Source: Malachius bipustulatus (Eukaryota; Arthropoda; Insecta; Coleoptera; Melyridae). From it: a DNA stretch of 64,000 nt. Under the pieces are notes generated by a model that saw only the letters and a program-made list of their open reading frames with translations, was not told the DNA's origin and made no database searches. A program made the position numbers and the translations under genes. Within the stretch, counting starts at the first letter, position 1. Each line of letters opens with the position of its first letter. Positions 44,989 through 55,065 of this stretch are shown piece by piece. The stretch is taken from assembly GCA_910589415.1 (NCBI GenBank), contig OU342630.1, positions 91,818,186 through 91,882,185 on the forward strand, read 5' to 3'.

Positions 44989-45500
44989 TCACAGGCATGG
45001 TACACCCCCTTTTTTTTCTTTTTTTTTTGGAGATAATTTTTTGAAATTTGGTACGTCGCATATTCTCGATAGAGCGCACTTTTTAGCAGAAAATTAAATT
45101 TTTTCTCGCATCCAGTTTTTCCGGAAATGTTACCAACTTTTTATTTTTAAATAGGACACCCTATATATTATTATATTTTTGGATTCTATACATTTGTACG
45201 AATCCAACAATACCACATAAGTACCATTTTAAATGTCAAATTTGGTTTTATTTAATTTTTTATAATATACAAATATATATATATTATAATGTACAAATGT
45301 ATAGAATCCAAAAATATAATAATATATAGAGTGTCCCATTTAAAAATAAAAACTTGGTAACATTTCCGGAAAAACCAGATGTGGGAAAAAATTAAATTTT
45401 CTGCTAAAAAGTGCGCTCTATCGAGAATATGCGACGTACCAAATTTCAAAAAATTATCTCCAAAAATAAAGAAAAAAATGGGGGTGTACCATGCCTGTGA
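44989..45500. mobile_element. Inverted pair of short MITE-like arms
   Basis: tcacaggcatggtacacccc at the left is inverted at the right (ggggtgtaccatgcctgtga). Arms of about 210 bp pair closely and meet at ggattctatacatttgta and its inverse, separated by an AT-rich ~90-bp centre. GAGTGTCCCATTTAAAAATA and its mirror AGGGTGTCC start near the inner side of each arm, beside TATA. The structure may be two ~170-bp CAGGGTG-type elements in head-to-head orientation. Confidence 0.7.
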
Positions 45501-45514
45501 CACACACTGTATAT

Positions 45515-45950
45515 ATCTGACATTTCAGAAACTTATTTCGAAGCCGACTATAACTGTTGTATAAGTCAAAGTTGTTTTTCTTATGGCCGCCACATTCTTC
45601 TTTTATGTCATTCGGTATTAAAGAAGAAGGTTGCTTTTTCAAAAAAAAAAAATTAAAAATTAACAGAAAGACTAAAAATAAATAAAATAAAAATCATAAT
45701 CAAAAAACGTTCACGGAAAATCCATAGGAACATCCAAGACATGCTTCTATGACGTCATAGAAACGTCAACAAAAGTTGACTATGAACACTCTGGAATCAG
45801 CCAGCTTTTGACAATGTCAGTTGGATACCCCATAACGACTTATCTTAGCCTACAAAAAATAATTACTTTAGTTTCAATAATAAAAAAGGTACCTATGGCC
45901 AAAATAAGAAATCTCAAATGTTCAGTTCTTTCACCATAATTATGTTAACA
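45515..45950. repeat. Copy of the TATGGCGGCCATA dispersed family
   Basis: Shares with 1463-2541, 38460-38770 and 58640-58990 the words tgacatttcag, gccgacta, tttttcttatggccgcca, attcggtattaaa and ataagaaatctcaaatgttc. No coding capacity. Borders not resolved. Confidence 0.5.
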
Positions 45951-46106
45951 ACGACGTAAGCTAGCGTAAATTTGTTTTCAGGTTACAAATCAGCACCAAA
46001 ATGCAACTAGGTATTATTGAATCCTTGGATTGTATTAGATTTTAAGGTTTTGGACTTAGGGGTTCAATGTAACTTCGTCACTAAAGGTTATTTGCAGCAC
46101 AAATTG

Positions 46107-46260
46107 AGATCTCTCGCACCTCATGTGAGGTGAGAATTGGAGGCGTGCCGTCCTCGTTAAGAACTCTACAGTATGTCAAACCAATAAAACATGCATGGTG
46201 TGCCTGACATAACGCTACTCTCCATTCCGTCAGTTCTCACCTCACATGTGCGAGAGATTT
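46107..46260. repeat. 154-bp inverted repeat, CTCTCGCAC...GTGCGAGAG
   Basis: The arms agatctctcgcacctcatgt and acatgtgcgagagattt, plus gaggtgagaa and ttctcacctc, pair over about 30 bp around a ~93-bp loop. Probable small MITE or hairpin. No target duplication identified. Confidence 0.6.
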
Positions 46261-46261
46261 C

Positions 46262-46970
46262 TATTTTTTTCTGTAAAAAATCACTGGTGGCAAGTTAAAT
46301 TAAAACCTAAATCCCAATAAATCTCAAATCGAATAAAGTTTTTGGGGTATCTTATGGAATAGGTGGGTTTTTTTTAAATTCACTGAACACGAGAACGTTT
46401 TAATAGGGAAAGTTTTGGAGAATTTTTTGACGCACCTCAAACCCCCACCAAACGGTCATGGCTGTCTTAGATTTTGAGATATTTTGAAGAAGCAATAAGG
46501 ATATTGCATTTTCTAAATACACTCATAAATTTTTTACGTCTTATTATTTTCGAAAAATATCAAAACCATCTAAGGGCAACTTTTCACCTAGAATCTGTCA
46601 TTGTAGTCTAATTTTTATTTCTACGTTTCGGTTAATTTTTTACTAAACTTAATGTAGAAAGAGTCGATATCCCGCAATACATCATGCAGCACAAATCTGG
46701 GGACACACTGTATAATTAAGGTGCTCCTTTTATACGAACAATGAACTTTTTCACTTTTATCGTGAAATCATAGCCAATTTTGACTAATCAATTTTTTATT
46801 AATAAATATTCATTATACCAAAAATGCAATAATGCAATGATTATTCTAAAATCGATGTGTTGCTTTACTGACCTCCAAATAGTTCCATTTTATGTATGCT
46901 CCACTGACATCACAATAATAATGATCACTACTGTACCCACACATGGAAGACTTCATCGATGGCTACTATG
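46262..46970. other. AT-rich intergenic DNA
   Basis: No gene or delimitable repeat seen. Confidence 0.5.
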
Positions 46971-46974
46971 TGAC

Positions 46975-47360
46975 TGACAACGACCGACTCATCAGATGAT
47001 AAGGGAGTGGTCGTACCGGTTGGTGGGGGCTAAAATTAACATCCAACCCTCTCAAATTAACATCAACCCATCCGCAGCCCATCTGCATACCGTTTACCCC
47101 TCAGAGCGCGAACTAACCCCCCGTTACATATGCATCATAATGTCTCGCCGTAAGCCCGGTAAAATATGATATAAACCATGCTCTGGTGGATAAGGAAAAT
47201 GCGTTTTATTATTAGGCAGACAAAAGGAGGTCTCTCTATATGAATAAGAGTTTCGGCTACGACCCTACAACCTGGTAGGTACTGCAAGGGTTGAAAGGGA
47301 AAGGATGCATTAAATAAAGCTTCCTGGCCTTTGTCGAGCCGATGTTAGAGTGCATCTCAT
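46975..47360. other. GC-richer noncoding island
   Basis: Complex sequence with little repetition: catcaacccatccgcagccc, cccctcagagcgcgaactaa, gtctcgccgtaagcccgg, cctggcctttgtcgagccga. Contains ATATGCATCATAATG (POU/Hox-like) and TTTTATTATTAGG. Candidate regulatory block by composition. Confidence 0.32.
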
Positions 47361-47670
47361 TAAAAGCGATTGTATTCGGGCATTTTTTAAATAAACTTTC
47401 GGTTGTTGTCACGAAAAGCTTTTCTCGTGTATTTAAATGACGCGCTCATACATTAAACTATGTTTGACATGTGCAAATGCATCTCAGACTGGAGGCTGGT
47501 AGGTATATACTGTGTGTTTATTGAGGTTTTATAATATGTAATATTTTGTGGTTAATTAAACCTACGATATAGCTATTTTTGATACACTAACTAACGACTT
47601 CATATATCGTGTGAGCAAATAAAAACAAAATTTTGTCAGATCTTAGAAAGAAATTCATTTGTGAGATTGA

Positions 47671-47819
47671 TGCCCGTATTCACAAACGATAATTTCCCAA
47701 ATAATTACGTAATCAATTATACCCATCTCACTCTATTGCAAAAAAACTGCATATCTCCATCTCACTCATTTAAATAATTACGTAATTATTTAGGAAATTA
47801 TCGTTTGTGAATACGGGCA
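47671..47819. mobile_element. 149-bp palindromic MITE, copy B
   Basis: Same length and near-identical sequence to copy A, flanked by TGA on both sides (3-bp target duplication). Confidence 0.88.
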
Positions 47820-48285
47820 TGAATCTGTAAAATTGTATGTACAATGAATGAAGGTTCTGAATCTTTATTTATTGACTCAGTAAATATAATGAAAATTTAT
47901 TGCAACATCACACACATTAGAGCACACATTAGAACGTCACACATTCATCACTCTGATTATTAATTTAGCATTTAAATTTCGGACAACGTATGCATTGTTT
48001 CCCTGTTTTTAAATTAAAAGAAAACATATTCGGGTGGACTTGAGTCAATGATTCTTTCATATGCAGGACTTTCATGGCAAATGGGTAAATCATGGGTAAA
48101 TCATAACGGTCAAAAGTAGCCAATTAGGCCAAAAAATAAAAAATTGTCATTAGGTCAGAAAATCAAAAATTGTCATTATGACTAATTTATTTCTAAGAGC
48201 TTATTGAAGCTTCAAGCAGCACATTACATACATAACAGCACTTACAACTTTCCAGCCATCAATGAATTTCATGACATAATCCATC
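47820..48285. other. AT-rich intergenic DNA
   Basis: No gene seen. Short duplications (atcatgggtaaatcat; aaattgtcatta) only. Confidence 0.45.
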
Positions 48286-48289
48286 TCTC

Positions 48290-48449
48290 TCTTTCCCGCT
48301 CGTTTCGTATCTAATTCCCTCCCGAGCCAACTACGTCGGCGGTGTAAAGTTCGTTAACTCACTGAATGAGCTTCCCTCCCAGCCCATTCATGCTGCCGCC
48401 CCCGCTGCCGCCCCCAATGCCCGCTCCAGCAGCGTGTCTTAGCAGATGA
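48290..48449. other. Left half of a GC-rich island split by the hAT insertion
   Basis: CpG- and C-rich DNA (ctccctcccgagccaactac, gctgccgcccccgctgcc) ends at the GCAGATGA target site and continues in similar style after the element at 50535. The insertion therefore divided one island of roughly 350 bp. Confidence 0.4.
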
Positions 48450-48464
48450 CAGAGCTGTCCAGTA

Positions 48465-48730
48465 TTTGAAATAAAAGTAATTGGAAAGGTATTTCAAATA
48501 CTTTCGGTATTTGAAATACTTTATTTCAAATCCTTTTGATTATCGGTATTTGGTATTTGATATTTGAAATCTTTTGGTTGAGTATTTGGATTTGGTATTT
48601 GGTTTTCAGAAATTCTGGTATTTCAATTACTTTGCTTGGTATTTCAAATACACTCCGGTATTTCAAATACTTTCTCTGGTAATTCAAATACTCTACGGTA
48701 TTTCAAATACCCTCCGGTCATTCAAATAAT
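48465..48730. repeat. Left subterminal GTATTTSAAATAC repeat cluster
   Basis: About ten copies or variants of GTATTTGAAATAC/GTATTTCAAATAC occur at irregular 20-35 bp spacing. The word is itself a palindrome around one central base, so each copy could bind a dimer. Confidence 0.75.
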
Positions 48731-49255
48731 TTATAAACATTATAAGTATTTCAAGAATGAGTACTTTAATTATTCAAAATAGGTACCTAACTCTAACGTA
48801 TCGATCTAATTATTTTCTTACATATTTATTAGATTTATCAATCTACAAAGTAAGGGTTGAAAACATGAATTTTATAATTTATTAATAGTTCCCAATCTAC
48901 TAGCTGTCCCGTAAGTGGCGCATAAACTCTTCAGCATGTTGTTCGGGGGTCATCAGAGAAGCGTAGAAAAATTGTAGATAAAATTTCTCTGGTAAATTGA
49001 GTGAGATATGAAGAGGTAAAGTTGAGAACTCAACATCTTTAATATTAGAAATTTTGAAACCTTTGTTTTCTTATAATAGAGAATACGCTCTGCTGTTTCA
49101 AAAATGTAAGTGAAAAAATTAACGTTGTAAGAATACCGCATAAAAAGTCGTTTTCCGATATTGTCACTTGTCAGTTGTTTTCGAGATAAATTGCTTTGAT
49201 AATGTAAAATTGCGATCTTCATTTGTTATGAAGTCATATACATATAATATACTAT

Positions 49256-49404
49256 TGCCCGTATTCACAAACGATAATTTCCTAAATAATTACGTAATCA
49301 ATTATCCCCATCTCATTCTATTGCAAAAAAACTGCATATCTCCATCTCACTCATTTAAATAATTACGTAATTATTTAGGAAATTATCGTTTGTGAATACG
49401 GGCA
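49256..49404. mobile_element. 149-bp palindromic MITE, copy C (inside hAT element)
   Basis: Same family as copy A, with 3-bp TAT on both sides. Nested in the hAT-like element. Confidence 0.88.
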
Positions 49405-49512
49405 TATACATACTACTACTGCATATTATACTACTCAGTTCAAATTGCAATTGTGTTGACCGTTCCTATTTATTTTTCACTGACAACATATAAATCAATC
49501 TTAACAAATTAT

Positions 49513-49661
49513 TGCTCGTATTCACAAACAATAATTTCATAAATAATTACGTAATTAATTAAATGAGCGAGATGGAGATATGTAGTATTTTTGCAATAGA
49601 GTGAGATGGGTATAATTGATTACGTAATTATTTAGGAAATTATCGTTTGTGAATACGGGCA
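49513..49661. mobile_element. 149-bp palindromic MITE, copy D (inside hAT, inverted)
   Basis: Same family in the opposite orientation judged by the asymmetric centre (tataattgattacg on the right). The left terminal repeat carries several substitutions (TGCTCG, acaataatttcat). TAT flanks both sides. Confidence 0.86.
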
Positions 49662-50204
49662 TATGTGTAGTAATATAACAAGAGAGTGAGAAAGGGAAAA
49701 TAATTCCACAGATTTTCGAAAAGGTGTTGCCAGGCAATAGACACGAGAGCAAAGAGGGCTCGAGTGGCTGTTGTCGAATGGCAATAGCTTTGAGAAAGGT
49801 CTGTGAAATTATTTTTTTATTTATTGAACTCTCATGTGGTATTCGATTGATCATTTTTTTCCATGGACTGACGATGAACTGAACTGTTTCTCATTCATTT
49901 TTACAGTAATTATTTATTATTGTCTTGCAATTGATGACAGAAGTCAAATTGAAAAATAATATTACTATTCAGTAAAAACAAATGACCTACCTCAAATTAT
50001 TCTCGTGGCAATAATGTAAATAGAAAATTCCCACTATAATAATGTTACGATTGGCTACAACCTGCAACGCTGCAAGAAACTCACCAAAATTATTAAAATG
50101 GAGTTTTCCTATTGGTTTATAGAAACAAAATAATCATTTATATAATATTTTTATCTAAAATCAAGGAGGGAGATAATATTTTTGAATACCGATGTCTCAA
50201 ATTC

Positions 50205-50520
50205 AAATGAACAGTCCATACAAAACATTTGAAATAACTTAAAATTATGTTTTGGGTATTTGAAGTACAATTTGCGGTATTTCAAATACTTATAAAGGAT
50301 TTCAAATACTTTTAAACGATTTGAAATACTTTTAAAGGATTTGAAATACTATAAAATATTTGAAATACTTTATTTGCTGTAAATTTCAACTACTTCTGTT
50401 GAGTATTTGGTATTTGAAATCTTTTTTATTAGGCGGAGTATTTGATATTTCACATTGCAAATACCTTATACGGTATTTGGTATTTGATATTTGAAATACT
50501 TTCAATGGGTATTTGTAGCA
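50205..50520. repeat. Right subterminal GTATTTSAAATAC repeat cluster
   Basis: Repeated TATTTGAAATAC, GATTTGAAATAC and GGTATTTGGTATTTGATATT units mirror the left cluster and run up to the hAT right terminus. Confidence 0.75.
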
Positions 50521-50534
50521 GCTCTGGCAGATGA

Positions 50535-50740
50535 GCGACCGGAATTAGAACGCGAGTGCAAAGTGCGGACCTTGACCTAGTGCTGAACTCCTCATCCGGC
50601 TCTCCGCTTTAATTCCTCCCGGTGATGAAATTTACGGCCAGCATTACGAATTCCGCGGCGAGAGCGGGTTGGAATGTGGGACGCATTCGTTAGTGCCGTG
50701 GTGGATAGTGGCAGTCGGTGATTTATCGATAGGGGTCGGT
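50535..50740. other. Right half of the GC-rich island split by the hAT insertion
   Basis: Complex CpG-containing sequence (cgaccggaattagaacgcga, atgaaatttacggccagcat, attccgcggcgagagcgggt) continuing the island at 48290-48449. Candidate regulatory DNA by composition. Confidence 0.35.
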
Positions 50741-50750
50741 TATTTATATA

Positions 50751-51471
50751 CAGGGTGTTGATTTTCAAAGCGGGCCATAGGGGATTAGCATTGCGAAAGT
50801 GGTTTTTGAGGATTCCTGCTCGCCGTTTAAACTGACAGAAATGGTTTTGGTATCAAAATGAAGCTAAAATTATTGCGCATAACGCTTGATATCAGAAATT
50901 AATTTAATTTCACGTTGTTTTCTAAAATTCTTCAGTAAAAATTCAAGTAATTGTTAATGTTTAATCACAAAATAGCATGCCTTGCCTAAACAATAATGAC
51001 GTTTCTACGTTTCGACAATCCAATAATAAAACTTTATAAGTCAGTAGGTAATAATAAAGTCTGGTTCTATTTAAAATGGGTTATACAAACCAAGAAAGAG
51101 TCTTTATGGTGAAAACCCACACTGCAGTGTAGCCAGTTACAGGAGGGTTAAATAGAACCAGACTTTATTATTACCTACTGACTTATAAAGTTTTATTATT
51201 GGATTGTCGAAACGTAGAAACGTCATTATTGTTTAGGCAAGGCATGCTATTTTGTGATTAAACATTAACAATTACTTGAATTTTTACTGAAGAATTTTAG
51301 AAAACAACGTGAAATTAAATTAATTTCTGATATCAAGCGCTATGCGCAATAATTTTAACTTCATTTTGATACCAAAACCATTTCTGTCAGTTTAAACGGC
51401 GAGCAGGAATCCTCAAAAACCACTTTCGCAATGCTAATCCCCTATGGCCCGCTTTGAAAATCAACACCCTG
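50751..51471. mobile_element. 721-bp near-perfect foldback element, TATA-flanked
   Basis: Two 324-bp arms (50751-51074 and 51148-51471) are almost perfect inverted copies of each other around a 73-bp unpaired centre. Ends are CAGGGTGTTGATTTTCAAAG and its inverse, with TATA on both sides. Very low divergence between arms implies recent origin or gene-conversion-like homogenisation. Transcription would give a ~320-bp double-stranded RNA. No coding capacity. Confidence 0.9.
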
Positions 51472-51474
51472 TAT

Positions 51475-54225
51475 AGTTTTTCCAGTTTTATTGTAATTTT
51501 AATGTTAATATTATTCCGAATACGAACTAGCTAGATATTCGGGGGCGGGCCTGCAAAAAGATTTTTTGCAAATGAAAAGTTCAGTATTATGTATATAGGT
51601 CTAGGTGTATCCATTCAACAAAATTTTCCTAATATTTTACCTTAATCTTAAAGCATGACTTCAATTTCATTTATGTGTTCATATACAGAGTGTCCCAGAG
51701 TTATAATTTTTTTGTATAACTGCAACATCCGATATTTCAATCAACATGCGTTTAATACAATATTTTAGCGAGAGGAACCCACACAAAGATTGTTTTGAAG
51801 CAAAAATTGGACCCTGTACATGTAAAAAAAATTGTAGATTATACACAGATATATAAAACGAGGCTCGCATTGTTATGTGAGTCCAGAAAAAGACAGTAAA
51901 ATTAAAAGTTTCAAATTAAAATTTCCTACCTAGCCAACAGATATGTGAAATGTCTAAAAAGTTCTTCGTCATAATAATAAATAATTAATATATCCATACT
52001 CCTTAGCTTATACGGAATACGATGGTAAATGTATCATTCTGTAAACAGCGTTTCTTTCAAGCCAAGATAGAATCTTCGTGTATAATAATGTGCTATGTAT
52101 TCAAAGGGGTTACAAAAATTAGTATAGGAAATGGATTGAGGGAGGTTCTATACACTTCTGGTGACTAGGCCACCATGAGTCCTTTCTTCCCATGAAAAAA
52201 AAACTGGATAACCTCCGTTAGTGAGTCTGACCCAAAGATGTTTAATCTGAGTCAACCGAATACCTGGTATACATACACCATACACCTATTATAATTTGCA
52301 CTGGTATAATAGGAGTCGGCGTCGTCTGACTCTGTTCTACATTCAAGACCACCGACGTCTGTTCTATCCTCATATAGGTGTCTGTTCAGACCGTTGTGAT
52401 CGGTTGAGAATCCAACTAATAATACAAAAATTTAGTCTCCATAGAATCTGGTAAACGAAAGGTAATCTGCAGCTTTCAATACTGGTCATATAGAACTGGT
52501 GCACTTAAAACAACAAATTTTGCGGAGTTCAGGTTCACATTCTGACTCATGAGGTGTGAAAATGAAAGAGAAAATTATTTTAAAAGACGTCGTGAAATGA
52601 CTAATTTGTTTCAAAATCTATTTTGAATTTTATGGCATGCGACAAAAAAATACGGATTTTTCAGTACTCTTAGCAATTTTTCATTTCCATGGAAAAGAGT
52701 CCTAAGTGTATAGGGACATGTAAACCACCTTGCTGCATCATCAACCGTTTTTCTTTTATAATATCCAGATGATGAATATATGAAGAGGTGATTATTTCTT
52801 GATCAGAAAATGTGATGGTGTGATTTTTTGAGCTGTTTTTTATGTACTGTTTGTACCTACTGGGTCACTATAGGTGAATAACCGAAATTGAATATAGGCA
52901 AAATTCTTTCATCTTTTATTCGGTACCAGTTTCACTTCCTTGGGTCAAAATGGGTCTAAAATGGTGACCTTGTATATGCAAAATATATCAACTTTTTCCT
53001 ATACAAGATTCTCTATACAGGGTTTGATAAAAAATGGCTTTGGTGATCTGATAAAACAAGAGGTAAGGAGTAAATTAACTCTAACATGCCCTCTACAAAA
53101 CTCAATAGTTGAGATATTTCGATTTTCAATTTTTCTTAAGAAAAGATTTAAAATGTCTTCAAATGTTATTTTCAAAAAATGTACTTTAACTTTTTGTATT
53201 TATTTCGCCCCAACACAAATGGTCTTCCGTTAAGGATAGAATATGTACGCAGGTATTTCGATCATGTGAAAATTTCAAAGAAAAACAAAAAAATTGGAAA
53301 GCAAAATTCAAAGAAATTTCAAGAAAATAATCTCAAAATTTTTCGAGTTTTGCGTAGTGCATGTTAGGATTAATTTACTCTTTACTTTACCTCATATTTT
53401 ATCAGATCAACAAAGGAATGTATCCAGTTACCAATAACCCTGTATAGCCATCAGCCTAAGTCCTTTTAGTTCAATTCGACCATGTTGGATTTGACATAAT
53501 ATCTTTGTCCGGTTCGGTTTACGTCACGGTATAAGATATTATGTATAGTAGATGCTGACCCCTCTGATCCAGAAGTTGCCACCTAATACTTCTCTTAACA
53601 AGATGGGTTGAATTGGGTTTTACCAATTTTGTGTTTATTCCCTTATTATGTTATGTAGTCTCTATTATAAGAAGAGCTTTAGTCAAACCAGTTAACAGGC
53701 TTCGGTGCCCAAAAAGTTGTTCCTATAGTCCCGAGTGTTTCATATATGGTGATCCGGTGAATTGTTGATCTGCCGCCTCGTTTTCCGATACTTCGTAGTG
53801 ATGATGAGGTCATCATGTAAGTGTTGATCCTATATAGTTTCGCGGTGGTACATTTTCGATGTGGTAGATTTCTAAACACTGTCATTCTATCGAATTTGTT
53901 TTTCGAAATTAAATCCCATTAATGACTAGAGCTATATCAATACATCAGTGTTTACACCACTTTAAAGCCAAATTTTAAATCGTAGTATACTTAAAATGTG
54001 AAGCTTTTTAATTTAAAATATTCTTATGCTAAACAGAATACGCTTTTCCAGATAAGGATTCGTTTGGGAATTATTTCAAGAAATGAACGAGCAGCTTTGA
54101 AAATATGTGTTTTTTCGAAAATATAAAATTTTAGGTGGGTACCTACCTATCTAGCAATAGGTACAAATATTTAGATTATGGCTATCGAGTTACCAAACAC
54201 CCTCTATACTAAATATAATAGACTA
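51475..54225. other. AT-rich intergenic DNA
   Basis: No gene supported in 2.7 kb; reading frames are short and featureless. A lone CAGGGTT at about 53018 and CCCTGTATAG near 53440-53448 may mark a decayed CAGGGTG element of about 430 bp. 52710-52730 matches part of the 32567-32742 palindrome. Confidence 0.45.
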
Positions 54226-54226
54226 T

Positions 54227-54375
54227 TGCCCGTATTCACAAACATTAATTTCCTGAATAATTACGTAATCAATTAGCCCCATCTCATTCTATTGCCAAAA
54301 AACTGCATTTCTCCATCTCACTCATTTAAATAATTACGTAATTATTTAGGAAATTATCGTTTGTGAATACGGGCA
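54227..54375. mobile_element. 149-bp palindromic MITE, copy E
   Basis: Same length and terminal repeats as copies A-D with a few substitutions (acattaatttcctga, attagccccatc). Flanks TAT/TTA no longer match exactly, so the target duplication has mutated. Confidence 0.85.
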
Positions 54376-54379
54376 TTAG

Positions 54380-54765
54380 TGTTTCTTTTTTGTTATTTTC
54401 ACTTATGTTTAAAATTAATGTTGCAAAAAATATTTTCTATATCTATTCGTCAATATATTATAGAAAGCGAGAGTCTTGCTTCATTCATCAGCCAAAATTA
54501 TTTCAAAACTAAAGAGTTTATCCCAAAAATGATATCTTTCAAGAACTTCAAAAATTGGTGTCCTATACATAGATCGTTGCTTATAGGCACAAATTCCTAA
54601 GCAGAATAATAATACGACATTCGTTTTCGCTGTTACCTACAAGCATACACATTTCGAGCTTTCAATCCCAACCCAACCAGCTAGATTTTTCCATAACAAC
54701 TACCTCTACATGTCCCATACAGCAACTACTAAATAAACCACTCCAGATTTTTCTATAAGGATGTA
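54380..54765. other. AT-rich intergenic DNA
   Basis: No gene supported. A 73-codon frame lacks any recognisable feature. Confidence 0.45.
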
Positions 54766-54767
54766 GG

Positions 54768-55065
54768 CTACCCCTGCTCGGATTTGCATATCGTGCAACC
54801 CTTCGCCGGATGTTTGCCCCGCGATTGTCATGTTAATACTCCCCTGACATTCCTACTTCACCTTTATGTAAATCGACCGTCTGACAATTCTTGACTGCCG
54901 TAGTTGGCTGTGTTTCACACGCCGGGCAGGAGATAACCCTTTCGACCGCTCAGGTAGGCTTGAGACACCCGGAGAGCTTTGCATTGTACACAGGGAAGTC
55001 CTAGGGACTGGAGTCCGTCTTTTCCGGACTGGATGTCAGTTAGTGCATCAGTGTTCTTGTGATAT
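54768..55065. other. GC-richer noncoding island
   Basis: Complex sequence (gctcggatttgcatatcgtg, ttcgccggatgtttgccccg, cacacgccgggcaggagata) including an octamer-like ATTTGCATAT. No supportable coding frame. Candidate regulatory DNA. Confidence 0.32.

Larger units (their letters stand above)
48450..50526. mobile_element. Non-autonomous hAT-like element, 2,077 bp
   Basis: Starts CAGAGCTGTCCAGTATTTG and ends CAAATACC-type sequence closing in CAGCTCTG on the plus strand, so the terminal inverted repeat is CAGAGCTG. It is flanked by an exact 8-bp duplication GCAGATGA (48442-48449 and 50527-50534), the hAT hallmark. About 300 bp inside each end is packed with the palindromic word GTATTTSAAATAC and variants, likely transposase-binding subterminal repeats. 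No transposase frame exists, so it depends on a partner. Two 149-bp MITEs (49256 and 49513) have inserted into it and are therefore younger at this site. Confidence 0.85.

Noticed and set aside
48465..48730. CRISPR-like array
   Set aside because: Repeats are short, palindromic and irregularly spaced without unique spacers of constant length, and lie at a transposon end in eukaryotic DNA.
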